A stretch of DNA of 6,395 nt from Nitrospinae bacterium RIFCSPLOWO2_12_39_16 (GCA_001805005.1 MHDO01000135.1:5461-11855); one strand, 5' to 3'; numbered from the stretch's first letter, positions 1 through 5,886 are shown. Notes: generated by a model not told the origin, from the sequence alone. Program-made: numbers and translations.

Positions 1-1128
1 TGCGGCACTCCTCCATGTATGGCATGAGAACCTGCTCCCAGCCCTTCCAATGAGACGGGCAGTATTAACTATTGTCTCGGCAGGGACACCACTCTCCTTT
101 TCGGCAAACTCAGGTGTAAATTTTGAATACTCTGTTTTAAGTGAACTTATAAAATCTTCAAAGGTCGGCTTGTAATCCTGCCAGTTTACCCAGTCATGGA
201 TAAACTCGCGGTTGTAAAGCCCTTCATCAAGCATGACCTTCGCCATTGATAGAAGGACTGCAGGCTCTGTCCCCGGATATGTAGGCATCCAATAATCTGC
301 CATACTTGCAGTATTTGAAAGTCTTGGGTCCATTACAGCGATTTTTGCACCTCTCATCTTGGCTTCAATAATACGCTGTGCATGGGGATTGAAATAGTGT
401 CCTGTCTCAAGATGTGAGCTTATGAGGAGGATGAAGTCTGCATTTGCATAGTCAGGGGATGGGCGGTCATAACCCTGCCAGATGGCATATCCGAATCTTG
501 CACCTGCTGAGCATATATTGGTATGGCTGTTGTGCCCATCTATTCCCCATGATTGCAATACCCTCTCCATATATCCCTCATGTCCCGGTCTGCCGACATG
601 ATAGACAATCTCATTATGCCGATTTTCATTCATTGCCTTTCTGATGCGGCCTGCAATGTCATCAAGGACAGAATCCCATGAGACCCTTTCCCATTTTCCC
701 TCACCCCTTTTCCCTGCCCGCTTTAACGGATAGAGAATACGGTCAACATCTTTTAGCTGGTTGATTGTTGCAGGCCCCTTTGCACAGTTTCTACCGCGGC
801 TTGCAGGGTGATAAGGGTTCCCTTCAAACTTTCTTACCTCAAGTGTCTCCTTGTCAACATAGGTCAATAGACCGCATGCAGCCTCACAGTTAAAGCATGT
901 GGTAGGGACAATAAAATATTTTTTCTTTACCTTGTCAGGCCATTTCTTAGACTCGTATTCTTCCCAGTCATTCCATTTTTCAGGCGGAGGATAATTTGTT
1001 AATTTGTCTGGCTCTGTAAGACGGGGAATTTCTGCAGTATTTCCATTGTTACGCAGCTTTTTTATCAAGCCGAGTTTTTCGGCAGTTGTTTCTATAAAGC
1101 TAAACTTTCTTTTATTATTTGGTTTCAT
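1..1128 (-). CDS. Molybdopterin (bis-MGD) oxidoreductase catalytic subunit, N-terminal part
   Basis: Seen: an open frame of 376 codons from ATG at 1128 that runs off the left edge, so the C-terminal half, including the dinucleotide-binding domain, is missing. Cys78, Cys81, Cys85 and Cys115 form the CxxCxxxC...C site for the proximal [4Fe-4S] cluster. Cys206 in the NICSAGA segment sits where the family places its molybdenum ligand. The MDPRLSNTA segment followed by ADYWMPTYPGTEP is a typical molybdopterin-binding stretch. Known: DMSO-reductase-superfamily enzymes transfer oxygen, sulfur or electrons at molybdenum and pass electrons to a ferredoxin-like partner. That partner is encoded 124 bp upstream in the same direction. 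Odd: the N-terminus (MKPNNKRKLSFIE) has no twin-arginine motif followed by a hydrophobic stretch, so export is not evident. The substrate cannot be named. Polysulfide, thiosulfate, tetrathionate and sulfite-type enzymes are all possible. The family is sure; the reaction is unknown. Confidence 0.93.
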   Translation of the reverse strand, partial: MKPNNKRKFSFIETTAEKLGLIKKLRNNGNTAEIPRLTEPDKLTNYPPPEKWNDWEEYESKKWPDKVKKKYFIVPTTCFNCEAACGLLTYVDKETLEVRKFEGNPYHPASRGRNCAKGPATINQLKDVDRILYPLKRAGKRGEGKWERVSWDSVLDDIAGRIRKAMNENRHNEIVYHVGRPGHEGYMERVLQSWGIDGHNSHTNICSAGARFGYAIWQGYDRPSPDYANADFILLISSHLETGHYFNPHAQRIIEAKMRGAKIAVMDPRLSNTASMADYWMPTYPGTEPAVLLSMAKVMLDEGLYNREFIHDWVNWQDYKPTFEDFISSLKTEYSKFTPEFAEKESGVPAETIVNTARLIGRAGSRFSCHTWRSAA

Positions 1129-1137
1129 ATTAAAATA

Positions 1138-1142
1138 CCTTT
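1138..1142 (-). promoter_or_regulatory. Ribosome binding site of the molybdopterin subunit gene
   Basis: On the minus strand AAAGG lies 9 bases before the ATG at 1128. This moderate Shine-Dalgarno match supports that start. The upstream gene of the operon has no comparable site. Confidence 0.55.
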
Positions 1143-1144
1143 AT

Positions 1145-1221
1145 CCGCAGATTTCGCAGATTACCGCAGATTAAAATAAAATATTCTTTTAAAAATCTGT
1201 GAAAATCTGTGTAATCTGTGG
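1145..1221. repeat. Intergenic inverted repeat built of CNCAGATT units
   Basis: Two 28-bp arms (1145-1172 and 1194-1221) are inverted copies matching at 22 of 28 positions, separated by a 21-bp AT-rich loop. Each arm contains three CNCAGATT-like units about 9-10 bp apart. Three of the six mismatches become G-U pairs in a plus-strand RNA but A-C in the operon transcript. The element fills most of the 124-bp gap between the two operon genes. I recognise this kind of CAGATT/AATCTGTG repeat from intergenic regions of many uncultivated bacterial genomes. A role in mRNA stability or unequal expression of the two genes is only a guess. Confidence 0.8.
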
Positions 1222-1252
1222 TTTCAAATAGATTTTTATTCCCTCCTTGTCC

Positions 1253-2863
1253 TTAACTCAATGGTATCAATTGTGGTGCACGGACAATAATATGGTTTGA
1301 AATATAAATACCTGTAAGTATTAAAGTGCCGGCTAACAATAAAAATAACGGTTGAATTGCCAATACAGGAACGGTCAAAAGTATTAAGGGTATGATATTT
1401 CCAAAAAGAATCGCCCCGCACCAGAAAAGATATTTTAAAGAGCCTTTTGAAATTATCTGACTAACTAAGTGTGAGTCCTTTGTTGAATGGGGGATTACAA
1501 ATTCTGCAAACTCTAATAAGAGGTGGATAGCAATTGAGCCTATGAGTACAGATTTCATAAAATTAATAAATGATTCCGGAAGAGATACGAGTGCAGAGGC
1601 TATCAGCCACACTACTGCACCGCCAATTAAAGAATGAATAAACATATATAAAAGTAAGATTGGGTTCTGCCAGAAATCCCTCCCCTTTGCCTGAGCAAAG
1701 AGAAATGCCGTATAAACGGCAGAGAGTGTTGCAAATATAACAAGTGACAATGAAATGAGGCTGTCAAACCTATCGTATTTTAAGAATTTCATAAAGAGAT
1801 ATAGCGTTAGCAGTCCGCCATAGATTGTAATAATATAAGCACCTTTCACCAACCATGATTTCCAGTTTGGCCTTAAGAGGACATACAGGAATCTATCAGG
1901 CCTGTCCAAATCAGAAATGAGAAGTCCGCCTGTAAAAATTAAAAAGAGCATAGATATTACTATACTTGCCACCTGTAGATTTGAGTTAGTGCCTTCAATT
2001 CCAAGTAGTGATGCAAGGAATGTAATAAGGACTATTCCAGTGGCAATTGCCTTTGTCCATATATAGCCGGACACCTCCCATCCCCACATTACGCCTTTTT
2101 GTGGGGCATCATAGGTGCGGCGGGCATCAATTGAATGAGTATCATTACAATTTAGTTCTGAGTTATTAGTTTTAAGTTTTAAGTTTAGAGATAATGCCCC
2201 CAACTCATTACTCAATACTTTAAACTTATTTTGTTTTCCTGCATGATGTCCTACCCCCATTGCCTGTTCACTCCACATATAGCCTTCTGACGGCAGGGCT
2301 GCTGTTGGCACTGTTGAGGCTTCATCTGCATCTATGTAAAAAAGTTTTGGAAGTGTCCCTTTTTCCGGCTTTCTCACCTGAACCTGTTTGCGGGCAATAA
2401 GTATGGATATTTCAGAAGCAGGGTCATTAATATCTCCTCCTATAATTGCCTGTTCAGGGCAGACATTAACACAGGCAGGATTAAGCCCGATATCAATACG
2501 GTGTGCACAGTAGTTGCATTTTGCAGTTGTTCTGGTTTCAGGGTCAATATAGATGGCATTATATGGACATGCCTGAGTGCATGCCTTACACCCGACACAC
2601 CGCCTGTTGTCAAAGTCAACAATGCCGTCATCCCGCATATAGAGTGCACCAACAGGACAAATCTTGACACAAGGTGCATCTGCACAGTGATTGCAGCGAT
2701 TAACAGAAAAAGTCCGCCTCGTATTTGGATATAATCCTTTTTCCACATATTTTACCCATGTCCTGTTTACGCCGACAGGGACATCATGCTCTGACTTGCA
2801 GGCAACAGTGCAGGCATGACACCCGATACATTTGCGATTGTCAATTACAAAGCCATAATTCAT
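1253..2863 (-). CDS. Fused four-cluster [4Fe-4S] ferredoxin subunit and NrfD/PsrC-type membrane anchor
   Basis: A 536-residue protein in two parts. Residues 1-145 carry four cysteine sets typical of PsrB/NrfC/DmsB subunits: C12/15/18/22, C57/60/65/69, C89/92/95/99 and C116/119/131/135. These should bind four [4Fe-4S] clusters that wire the molybdenum subunit to the membrane. Residues about 267-525 form eight hydrophobic helices (roughly 267-289, 297-317, 341-361, 369-390, 402-426, 433-453, 475-498 and 502-524), the NrfD/PsrC layout that binds quinone. The two parts are usually separate proteins, so this is a fusion. Positive charge is concentrated in loops 2, 4 and 6 (for example DRPDRF near 320-325), which predicts both ends in the cytoplasm. 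The linker at about 212-240 is encoded by repeat-like DNA. I chose ATG at 2863. A GTG at 2878 would add five residues (MAKKF), but it lies inside a repeat element. Neither start has a clear Shine-Dalgarno. It is the first gene of the operon. Confidence 0.92.
   Translation of the reverse strand: MNYGFVIDNRKCIGCHACTVACKSEHDVPVGVNRTWVKYVEKGLYPNTRRTFSVNRCNHCADAPCVKICPVGALYMRDDGIVDFDNRRCVGCKACTQACPYNAIYIDPETRTTAKCNYCAHRIDIGLNPACVNVCPEQAIIGGDINDPASEISILIARKQVQVRKPEKGTLPKLFYIDADEASTVPTAALPSEGYMWSEQAMGVGHHAGKQNKFKVLSNELGALSLNLKLKTNNSELNCNDTHSIDARRTYDAPQKGVMWGWEVSGYIWTKAIATGIVLITFLASLLGIEGTNSNLQVASIVISMLFLIFTGGLLISDLDRPDRFLYVLLRPNWKSWLVKGAYIITIYGGLLTLYLFMKFLKYDRFDSLISLSLVIFATLSAVYTAFLFAQAKGRDFWQNPILLLYMFIHSLIGGAVVWLIASALVSLPESFINFMKSVLIGSIAIHLLLEFAEFVIPHSTKDSHLVSQIISKGSLKYLFWCGAILFGNIIPLILLTVPVLAIQPLFLLLAGTLILTGIYISNHIIVRAPQLIPLS
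2144..2230. repeat. Low-complexity repeat-like insert within the coding linker
   Basis: This in-frame AT-rich stretch encodes residues about 212-240 between the ferredoxin and membrane domains. It contains a tandem TTTTAAG heptamer (2170-2183). An 11-bp inverted pair (2180-2190 and 2218-2228) matches at 10 of 11 positions. Its composition resembles intergenic repeats rather than the surrounding coding DNA. The encoded peptide is rich in Leu, Asn, Lys and Ser and has no recognisable fold. I infer a repeat that entered a tolerant linker in frame. Confidence 0.5.
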
Positions 2864-2870
2864 AAATTTT

Positions 2871-2900
2871 TTAGCCACAGAGGCACGGAGACACAGAGGA
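2871..2900. repeat. CACAGAGG-type intergenic repeat
   Basis: Two CACAGAGG units flank a CACGGAG unit, in the GCCACAGAGGCACNGAGACACAGAGGA arrangement that recurs between genes in many environmental bacterial genomes (recognised, not searched). It covers the GTG at 2878, which makes that codon doubtful as a genuine start of the fused ferredoxin-NrfD gene. Confidence 0.65.
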
Positions 2901-2917
2901 AAACAAAATTAATTATT

Positions 2918-2965
2918 AGGAAATCAGGAATACAGGAATATTTTTTCATGCCTTCCTGAATTCCT
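2918..2965. repeat. Inverted repeat with AGGAANTCAGGAA arms
   Basis: The arms at 2918-2930 and 2953-2965 are inverted copies matching at 12 of 13 positions. A 22-bp loop between them holds a further partial ACAGGAAT unit. It lies in the presumed 5' leader of the oxidoreductase operon and would form a hairpin in the transcript. Confidence 0.65.
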
Positions 2966-2979
2966 TAGAGTTTTTATAA

Positions 2980-2998
2980 TTTCCTATACATTAGGAAA
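2980..2998. repeat. Short perfect hairpin in operon leader
   Basis: TTTCCTA (2980-2986) and TAGGAAA (2992-2998) are perfect 7-bp inverted arms around a 5-nt loop. The hairpin lies about 10-30 bases downstream of the start point predicted from the sigma-54 element. It could be an RNA hairpin or a protein-binding dyad. No T-run follows in the operon direction that would make it a clear terminator. Confidence 0.45.
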
Positions 2999-3019
2999 AG
3001 ATTATCTAATGAATTAAAA

Positions 3020-3034
3020 GCAAGCCATGTGCCA
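3020..3034 (-). promoter_or_regulatory. Sigma-54 (RpoN) -24/-12 promoter of the oxidoreductase operon
   Basis: The minus strand reads TGGCAC, five bases, TTGC, followed by T. The GG of the -24 box (3033-3032) and the GC of the -12 box (3021-3020) are separated by exactly 10 bases, the invariant sigma-54 spacing. Transcription would begin near 3009, leaving a leader of about 145 bases before ATG 2863. Known: such promoters need an ATP-driven enhancer-binding activator, usually bound 80-200 bp upstream. That upstream DNA is now the AT-rich block starting near 3047. Confidence 0.72.
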
Positions 3035-3046
3035 GTTTTTATATAA

Positions 3047-3059
3047 AAAAATTAAGGAA
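3047..3059. repeat. Left copy of 13-bp direct repeat bounding the restriction-modification block
   Basis: AAAAATTAAGGAA occurs here and, identically and in the same orientation, at 6157-6169. The two copies enclose the whole AT-rich restriction-modification block. They may be a target-site duplication or the product of recombination between short homologies. The AT-rich sequence makes a chance match possible. Confidence 0.45.
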
Positions 3060-3321
3060 CAATAAAATTCTATCTCTTTGAATATTTAGAAAGAATAAAT
3101 ATGGTAAATAGGTTTGAATGGTTGCAGAAAAATAGTTATTTTAAAAATTTAAGAAAAGGGGGAGGAATCTTTATTATTTTTAATAACATAAAGCTTTTCA
3201 TAAATATTTAACAGCTTCACTTTGCGAACCAAAATTTTTCAATTGACAGCCATTTTTCTTAAGTTTAAACTCTAAACCATGAGAACCGATTTTCTGTCTA
3301 TCGCTTTTTTTGAAAACTTTA
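3060..3321. other. AT-rich stretch without a supportable gene
   Basis: No convincing gene lies between the left direct repeat and the promoter of the methyltransferase. It holds one 36-codon frame (3101-3211, plus) with no Shine-Dalgarno and no recognisable product. A purine-rich GGGGGAGGA (3158-3166) resembles a strong Shine-Dalgarno but has no ATG, GTG or TTG behind it at the right distance. There is also an alternative sigma-70-like promoter at 3243-3271. It may be the eroded left end of the acquired block. Confidence 0.4.
3243..3271 (+). promoter_or_regulatory. Possible sigma-70-type promoter upstream of the methyltransferase
   Basis: A perfect TTGACA (3243-3248) is followed after 17 bases by TAAACT (3266-3271), which matches 4 of 6 positions of the -10 consensus. 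It would give a leader of about 110 bases before ATG 3387. It competes with the closer Bacteroidota-type promoter as the source of transcription. Confidence 0.4.
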
Positions 3322-3352
3322 TTTGTTGATATGATTTCTGTAAGTATCTTTG
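3322..3352 (+). promoter_or_regulatory. Bacteroidota-type promoter (TTTG / TAnnTTTG) of the methyltransferase
   Basis: TTTG (3322-3325), a 19-base spacer, then TATCTTTG (3345-3352) fits the Bacteroidota -33/-7 consensus TTTG and TAnnTTTG exactly. The predicted start point is near 3360, giving a leader of under 30 bases with no Shine-Dalgarno, as is usual in that phylum. In AT-rich DNA the motif can arise by chance, so this is suggestive only. Confidence 0.45.
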
Positions 3353-3359
3353 TGATACT
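3343..3359. promoter_or_regulatory. Candidate operator dyad AGTATC-N5-GATACT
   Basis: Perfect 6-bp inverted arms (3343-3348 and 3354-3359) around a 5-bp centre lie 27 bp before the methyltransferase ATG and overlap the -7 element of its presumed promoter. The gene downstream encodes a protein with an N-terminal helix-turn-helix domain. Autoregulation by that domain, in the manner of restriction-modification controller boxes, is an inference. Confidence 0.4.
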
Positions 3360-3386
3360 AATTGATATTTTTTAAAAAACAATAAA

Positions 3387-4415
3387 ATGCCAAAACAAAA
3401 GACAATTGAAAAAGAAGAAGAACTCCTAACAGTCAAAGAAGCAGCGGACTTGCTTAAAGTTTCGGAAATTTCTGTTAAGAGATATATTTCCAAAGAAGTT
3501 ATTCCATCAGTAAAAATTGGAGGCGCAAGACGAATAATAAAAAATGATGTTTGGGACAATTTTATTGAAAAAATGAAACACGATCACAATGGCAAAAATA
3601 ATTTGGTAGCAGAGCCAGAAACCCCATATTTAGTAAAACGAGAAATAGACAAAGAAGAAAAAAAATCAAAATTAGGTTTCAACGGCTTGACACCAAGTGA
3701 GTGGGCATTACTTTCTAAAAATGTTGTAAATGAAAGTGAAATCCTCAATCCTGTTTGGAACGACCTTTCGTCTCCAAGAAATAAATATCAATTAGAACAC
3801 GGTGCAGTTTATCCTATTAAACTTGCTGAACGGTTAATAAAGATGTATTCAGCAGAAGGTGATACAGTGTTTGACCCATTTCTTGGAATTGGCTCTACAA
3901 TCATTGCTTCACAAGGACTGCAAAGACATGGAGTAGGAATAGAACTCAATCCTAAGTTTGCAAACATCGCAGAGCAATGGTTAGCAGATGTTCAAGGGCT
4001 TTTCGCCAATGATAAAATTTATAAAATTGTAAATGATGATTGTCGTAATATGCTAAAGCATATTCGCAAAGACAAAATACAATTGACTGTTACTTCTCCA
4101 CCTTATGCCGACTTTATTCAAAAATCATTAAAAGATAGAGCGACCGTGCATAAGACATCTATTATTTCTCACGAAAATAATAGCACAGTAAAACAATACA
4201 GTGAACATGAAAACGATTTTGGAAACTTGCCTTACAAAGATTTTCTCAAAGGCATCAAAAGAATTTTGAAAGACAACTTTGAAATCACAAAACCAGGCGG
4301 TTACTCATGCTGGGTTGTAAAAGATTATCGTGACACAAAGAATAAAATTCCATACATTCCTTTTCATTCAGACCTTGCTACAGTGGGACAAAATGTTGGT
4401 TATATCAGGACTTAA
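3387..4415 (+). CDS. DNA methyltransferase (probable N4-cytosine) with N-terminal helix-turn-helix domain, frameshifted near its end
   Basis: A 342-residue frame. Residues about 13-62 (LLTVKEAADLLKVSEISVKRY onward) are an excisionase/MerR-like helix-turn-helix (HTH_17 type). A charged linker follows. The catalytic domain has motif I DPFLGIGST (163-171), which binds S-adenosylmethionine, the acidic GIE turn (184-186), NDD (216-218) and motif IV TSPPY (236-240). SPPY favours N4-cytosine methylation. Motif I precedes motif IV by about 70 residues, the reverse of the usual beta-class order. Known: such enzymes protect host sites from a cognate endonuclease, here the next gene. The frame ends in TAA at 4413-4415 after GYIRT. 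The expected C-terminal strands continue in another frame from 4406 to 4534, so a base appears to be missing near 4405. With it restored the protein would be about 383 residues. There is no Shine-Dalgarno; the first ATG after AT-rich leader DNA was chosen. Family is secure; activity of the broken product is doubtful. Confidence 0.88.
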   Translation: MPKQKTIEKEEELLTVKEAADLLKVSEISVKRYISKEVIPSVKIGGARRIIKNDVWDNFIEKMKHDHNGKNNLVAEPETPYLVKREIDKEEKKSKLGFNGLTPSEWALLSKNVVNESEILNPVWNDLSSPRNKYQLEHGAVYPIKLAERLIKMYSAEGDTVFDPFLGIGSTIIASQGLQRHGVGIELNPKFANIAEQWLADVQGLFANDKIYKIVNDDCRNMLKHIRKDKIQLTVTSPPYADFIQKSLKDRATVHKTSIISHENNSTVKQYSEHENDFGNLPYKDFLKGIKRILKDNFEITKPGGYSCWVVKDYRDTKNKIPYIPFHSDLATVGQNVGYIRT

Positions 4416-4537
4416 TTATTTGGGACCAAACAGGACATAAAAAATTACAGCCATTAGGTTATCCAAGTGTGATATATGTAAATCAAAATTGTTCTTTCAT
4501 TGTTGTTTTTAGAAAAACCAAAAAAAGAAAAATCTAA
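4406..4537 (+). pseudogene. Out-of-frame C-terminal tail of the methyltransferase
   Basis: Read from CAG at 4406, this frame gives 43 residues (starting QDLIIWDQTGHKKLQPLGYP and closing with NCSFIVVFRKTKKRKI) before TAA at 4535-4537. It looks like the last beta strands of an N4/N6 methyltransferase fold and continues directly from the upstream frame. No X-XXY-YYZ slippery heptamer is present at the junction, so programmed frameshifting is unlikely. A real one-base deletion or a sequencing error explains it. The restored stop would lie 12 bp before the endonuclease ATG. Confidence 0.8.
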
Positions 4538-4549
4538 CTTTGTAAGATT

Positions 4550-5683
4550 ATGAATGAACTATTAGTAGAATGGACTTTACTCCGAGAACAAGATTACTTG
4601 AATAAATGTCTTGGATTAAATGTCAAGAAAAAAATCTTCCAGCAGTATTCAACTGAATATGGAAGAATTGATTTTGCTCACGAATTGAGTGATGGTTCAA
4701 TTGCAATTACTGAACTTGAAACTATAATTGACAACAAGTCGAAACTTGAGTATTGCCAATTTCAAACTCTTGAGTATTCAAAAATTATTTTTCAGGGAAT
4801 GAAGAAATCACTCATTGTGGTTTTAATTGCTGATGAAACTCCAAACAAATTCAAAACTCAATTAAAAACTTTCGTTGATGAAAATGATTTTCTTCTCAAA
4901 ACATATTCTCTCTCTGTTGTAAATGATTATTACAAGCAACTGATTGAAGAAGCGGTAAAAAATTCTGGAGTTCCACTTGTTAAACCTGTTGCAAATAATT
5001 TCACTCACCTTTCCTGTCTCAATAGATTTATTTTGCCATTTTATGATTTGGAAAAAGACGAATTGAAGCGAACAGATTTTATTGATTATTTTGATTTGAA
5101 AAGTGACAAAGCAGACAGTCATTTCAAAGTTCACAAACAAATGGCAGAATACTTTCAACTCATTGAAGATTTATCTACAGGCAAACAATTCAGCAGAGTT
5201 TGTCTTACTGAATATGGGAAAAGATTTCGTGATAATTTGAATTATGAATTTGCAATCGTAAAAGGATTTTCTAAAGCAGGAGTAAAAAGAATTGATTTGA
5301 GTATTGAGCAAAGAAGAATTTTGCTTGAAAGTTTAATGAATGGAAATATTGGAGATTTAAAAGGTAAAGTCAATCTTCTTTATTTCTTGCGTTTCGTTCA
5401 TTTAACAGAAGGCATTTGGGTTCCAAGAGGAAGAACTCTTGACAAACAAAAATTAGAATTTGCAAATAGTTTTCTTGGAACAAATTATTCTCAAATCACT
5501 CTTTGTAATTGGCTGAATTTCGTTTGCACTCATTCAGAAGAATTAGGTTTAATAGAAAGAATAAAAACAAATACAGAATATGACAGAGCAACTCTTTCAA
5601 GTTTAGGTTCAAGAGTTTTAGGTTTTATTGAAATGGACTTACATCTCAAAAGAGAAAGAGCACAAATTCCTTTACAACTATGA
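4550..5683 (+). CDS. Probable type II restriction endonuclease
   Basis: A 377-residue protein. The N-terminal region has the outline of a PD-(D/E)XK nuclease: GRID (Asp41), a turn, then a hydrophobic strand ending ITELET (Glu55, Glu57), followed by a helix with Gln70 and Gln72. The expected lysine is replaced by glutamate, an ExE arrangement like that known in BamHI. Residues about 155-235 and 250-370 look like two winged-helix units, ending in LTEYGKRF and LSSLGSRVLGF, and could recognise the target. Known: such enzymes cut unmethylated sites. The adjacent upstream methyltransferase supports the assignment. The ATG at 4550 lies 12 bp after that gene's restored stop and has no Shine-Dalgarno. 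The gene is very AT-rich and the frame is undamaged. The nuclease call rests on motif reading and context, so a related defence nuclease is possible. Confidence 0.68.
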   Translation: MNELLVEWTLLREQDYLNKCLGLNVKKKIFQQYSTEYGRIDFAHELSDGSIAITELETIIDNKSKLEYCQFQTLEYSKIIFQGMKKSLIVVLIADETPNKFKTQLKTFVDENDFLLKTYSLSVVNDYYKQLIEEAVKNSGVPLVKPVANNFTHLSCLNRFILPFYDLEKDELKRTDFIDYFDLKSDKADSHFKVHKQMAEYFQLIEDLSTGKQFSRVCLTEYGKRFRDNLNYEFAIVKGFSKAGVKRIDLSIEQRRILLESLMNGNIGDLKGKVNLLYFLRFVHLTEGIWVPRGRTLDKQKLEFANSFLGTNYSQITLCNWLNFVCTHSEELGLIERIKTNTEYDRATLSSLGSRVLGFIEMDLHLKRERAQIPLQL

Positions 5684-5886
5684 ATAAATTTTACATCACA
5701 ACAGAAGAAAGAAGACTAATTACATCAACACCGCCAAAAGAATGTTGGATTTGTGATTTATTTTCTAATAATATACACAAAGACAAAAATGGACTTTTTA
5801 TTCCAGAGAAAATATTTGAAGACGATGGACTTATTGAGCATTTACATCAAATCATAAGGAGAGAAATATCCTTTATTCCAACTTGA
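5680..5886 (+). CDS. Small unknown frame coupled to the endonuclease, N-terminal part of a decayed gene
   Basis: The ATG overlaps the endonuclease TGA (ATGA), which suggests translational coupling and a third component of the module. The 68-residue frame (beginning MNKFYITTEERRLITSTPPK) is mostly hydrophilic, with one CxxC pair (CWIC) around residue 24 and no membrane segment. I do not recognise it. It is probably not a complete gene: coding-like sequence continues beyond its TGA, and the last dozen residues may be read in the wrong frame after a small insertion near 5860. Confidence 0.5.
   Translation: MNKFYITTEERRLITSTPPKECWICDLFSNNIHKDKNGLFIPEKIFEDDGLIEHLHQIIRREISFIPT

Noticed and set aside
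444..644. Plus-strand 66-codon frame
   Set aside because: It lies wholly inside the molybdopterin subunit gene on the other strand and has no recognisable product.
1145..1221. CRISPR-like array from repeated CAGATT units
   Set aside because: Units are under 12 bp, with no spacers of regular length; it is an inverted repeat.
2440..2748. Frames of 102 (minus) and 77 (plus, 2501-2734) codons
   Set aside because: Shadows of the cysteine-rich ferredoxin domain, whose frame shows perfect cluster motifs.
3158..3166. GGGGGAGGA resembling a strong Shine-Dalgarno
   Set aside because: No ATG, GTG or TTG at a suitable distance; it lies inside the 36-codon frame.
3101..3211. 36-codon frame (MVNRFEWLQKNSYF onward)
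   Set aside because: No Shine-Dalgarno, no recognisable family, AT-rich surroundings. A leader peptide is possible but not supportable.
3272..3559. Minus-strand 95-codon frame
   Set aside because: It overlaps the helix-turn-helix coding part of the methyltransferase; composition artefact of AT-rich DNA.
4396..4420. Programmed frameshift in the methyltransferase
   Set aside because: No slippery heptamer at the junction; a mutation or sequence error is simpler.
4535..4542. Separate promoter TAACTTTG for the endonuclease
   Set aside because: No TTTG or TTG at 17-23 bases upstream; kept only as supporting context.
5884..5886. TGA recoded as a sense codon, since the same frame stays open to 6043
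   Set aside because: The endonuclease ends naturally at a TGA overlapping an ATG, and frame analysis favours compensating shifts near 5860 and 5891 instead. No recoding signal is seen.
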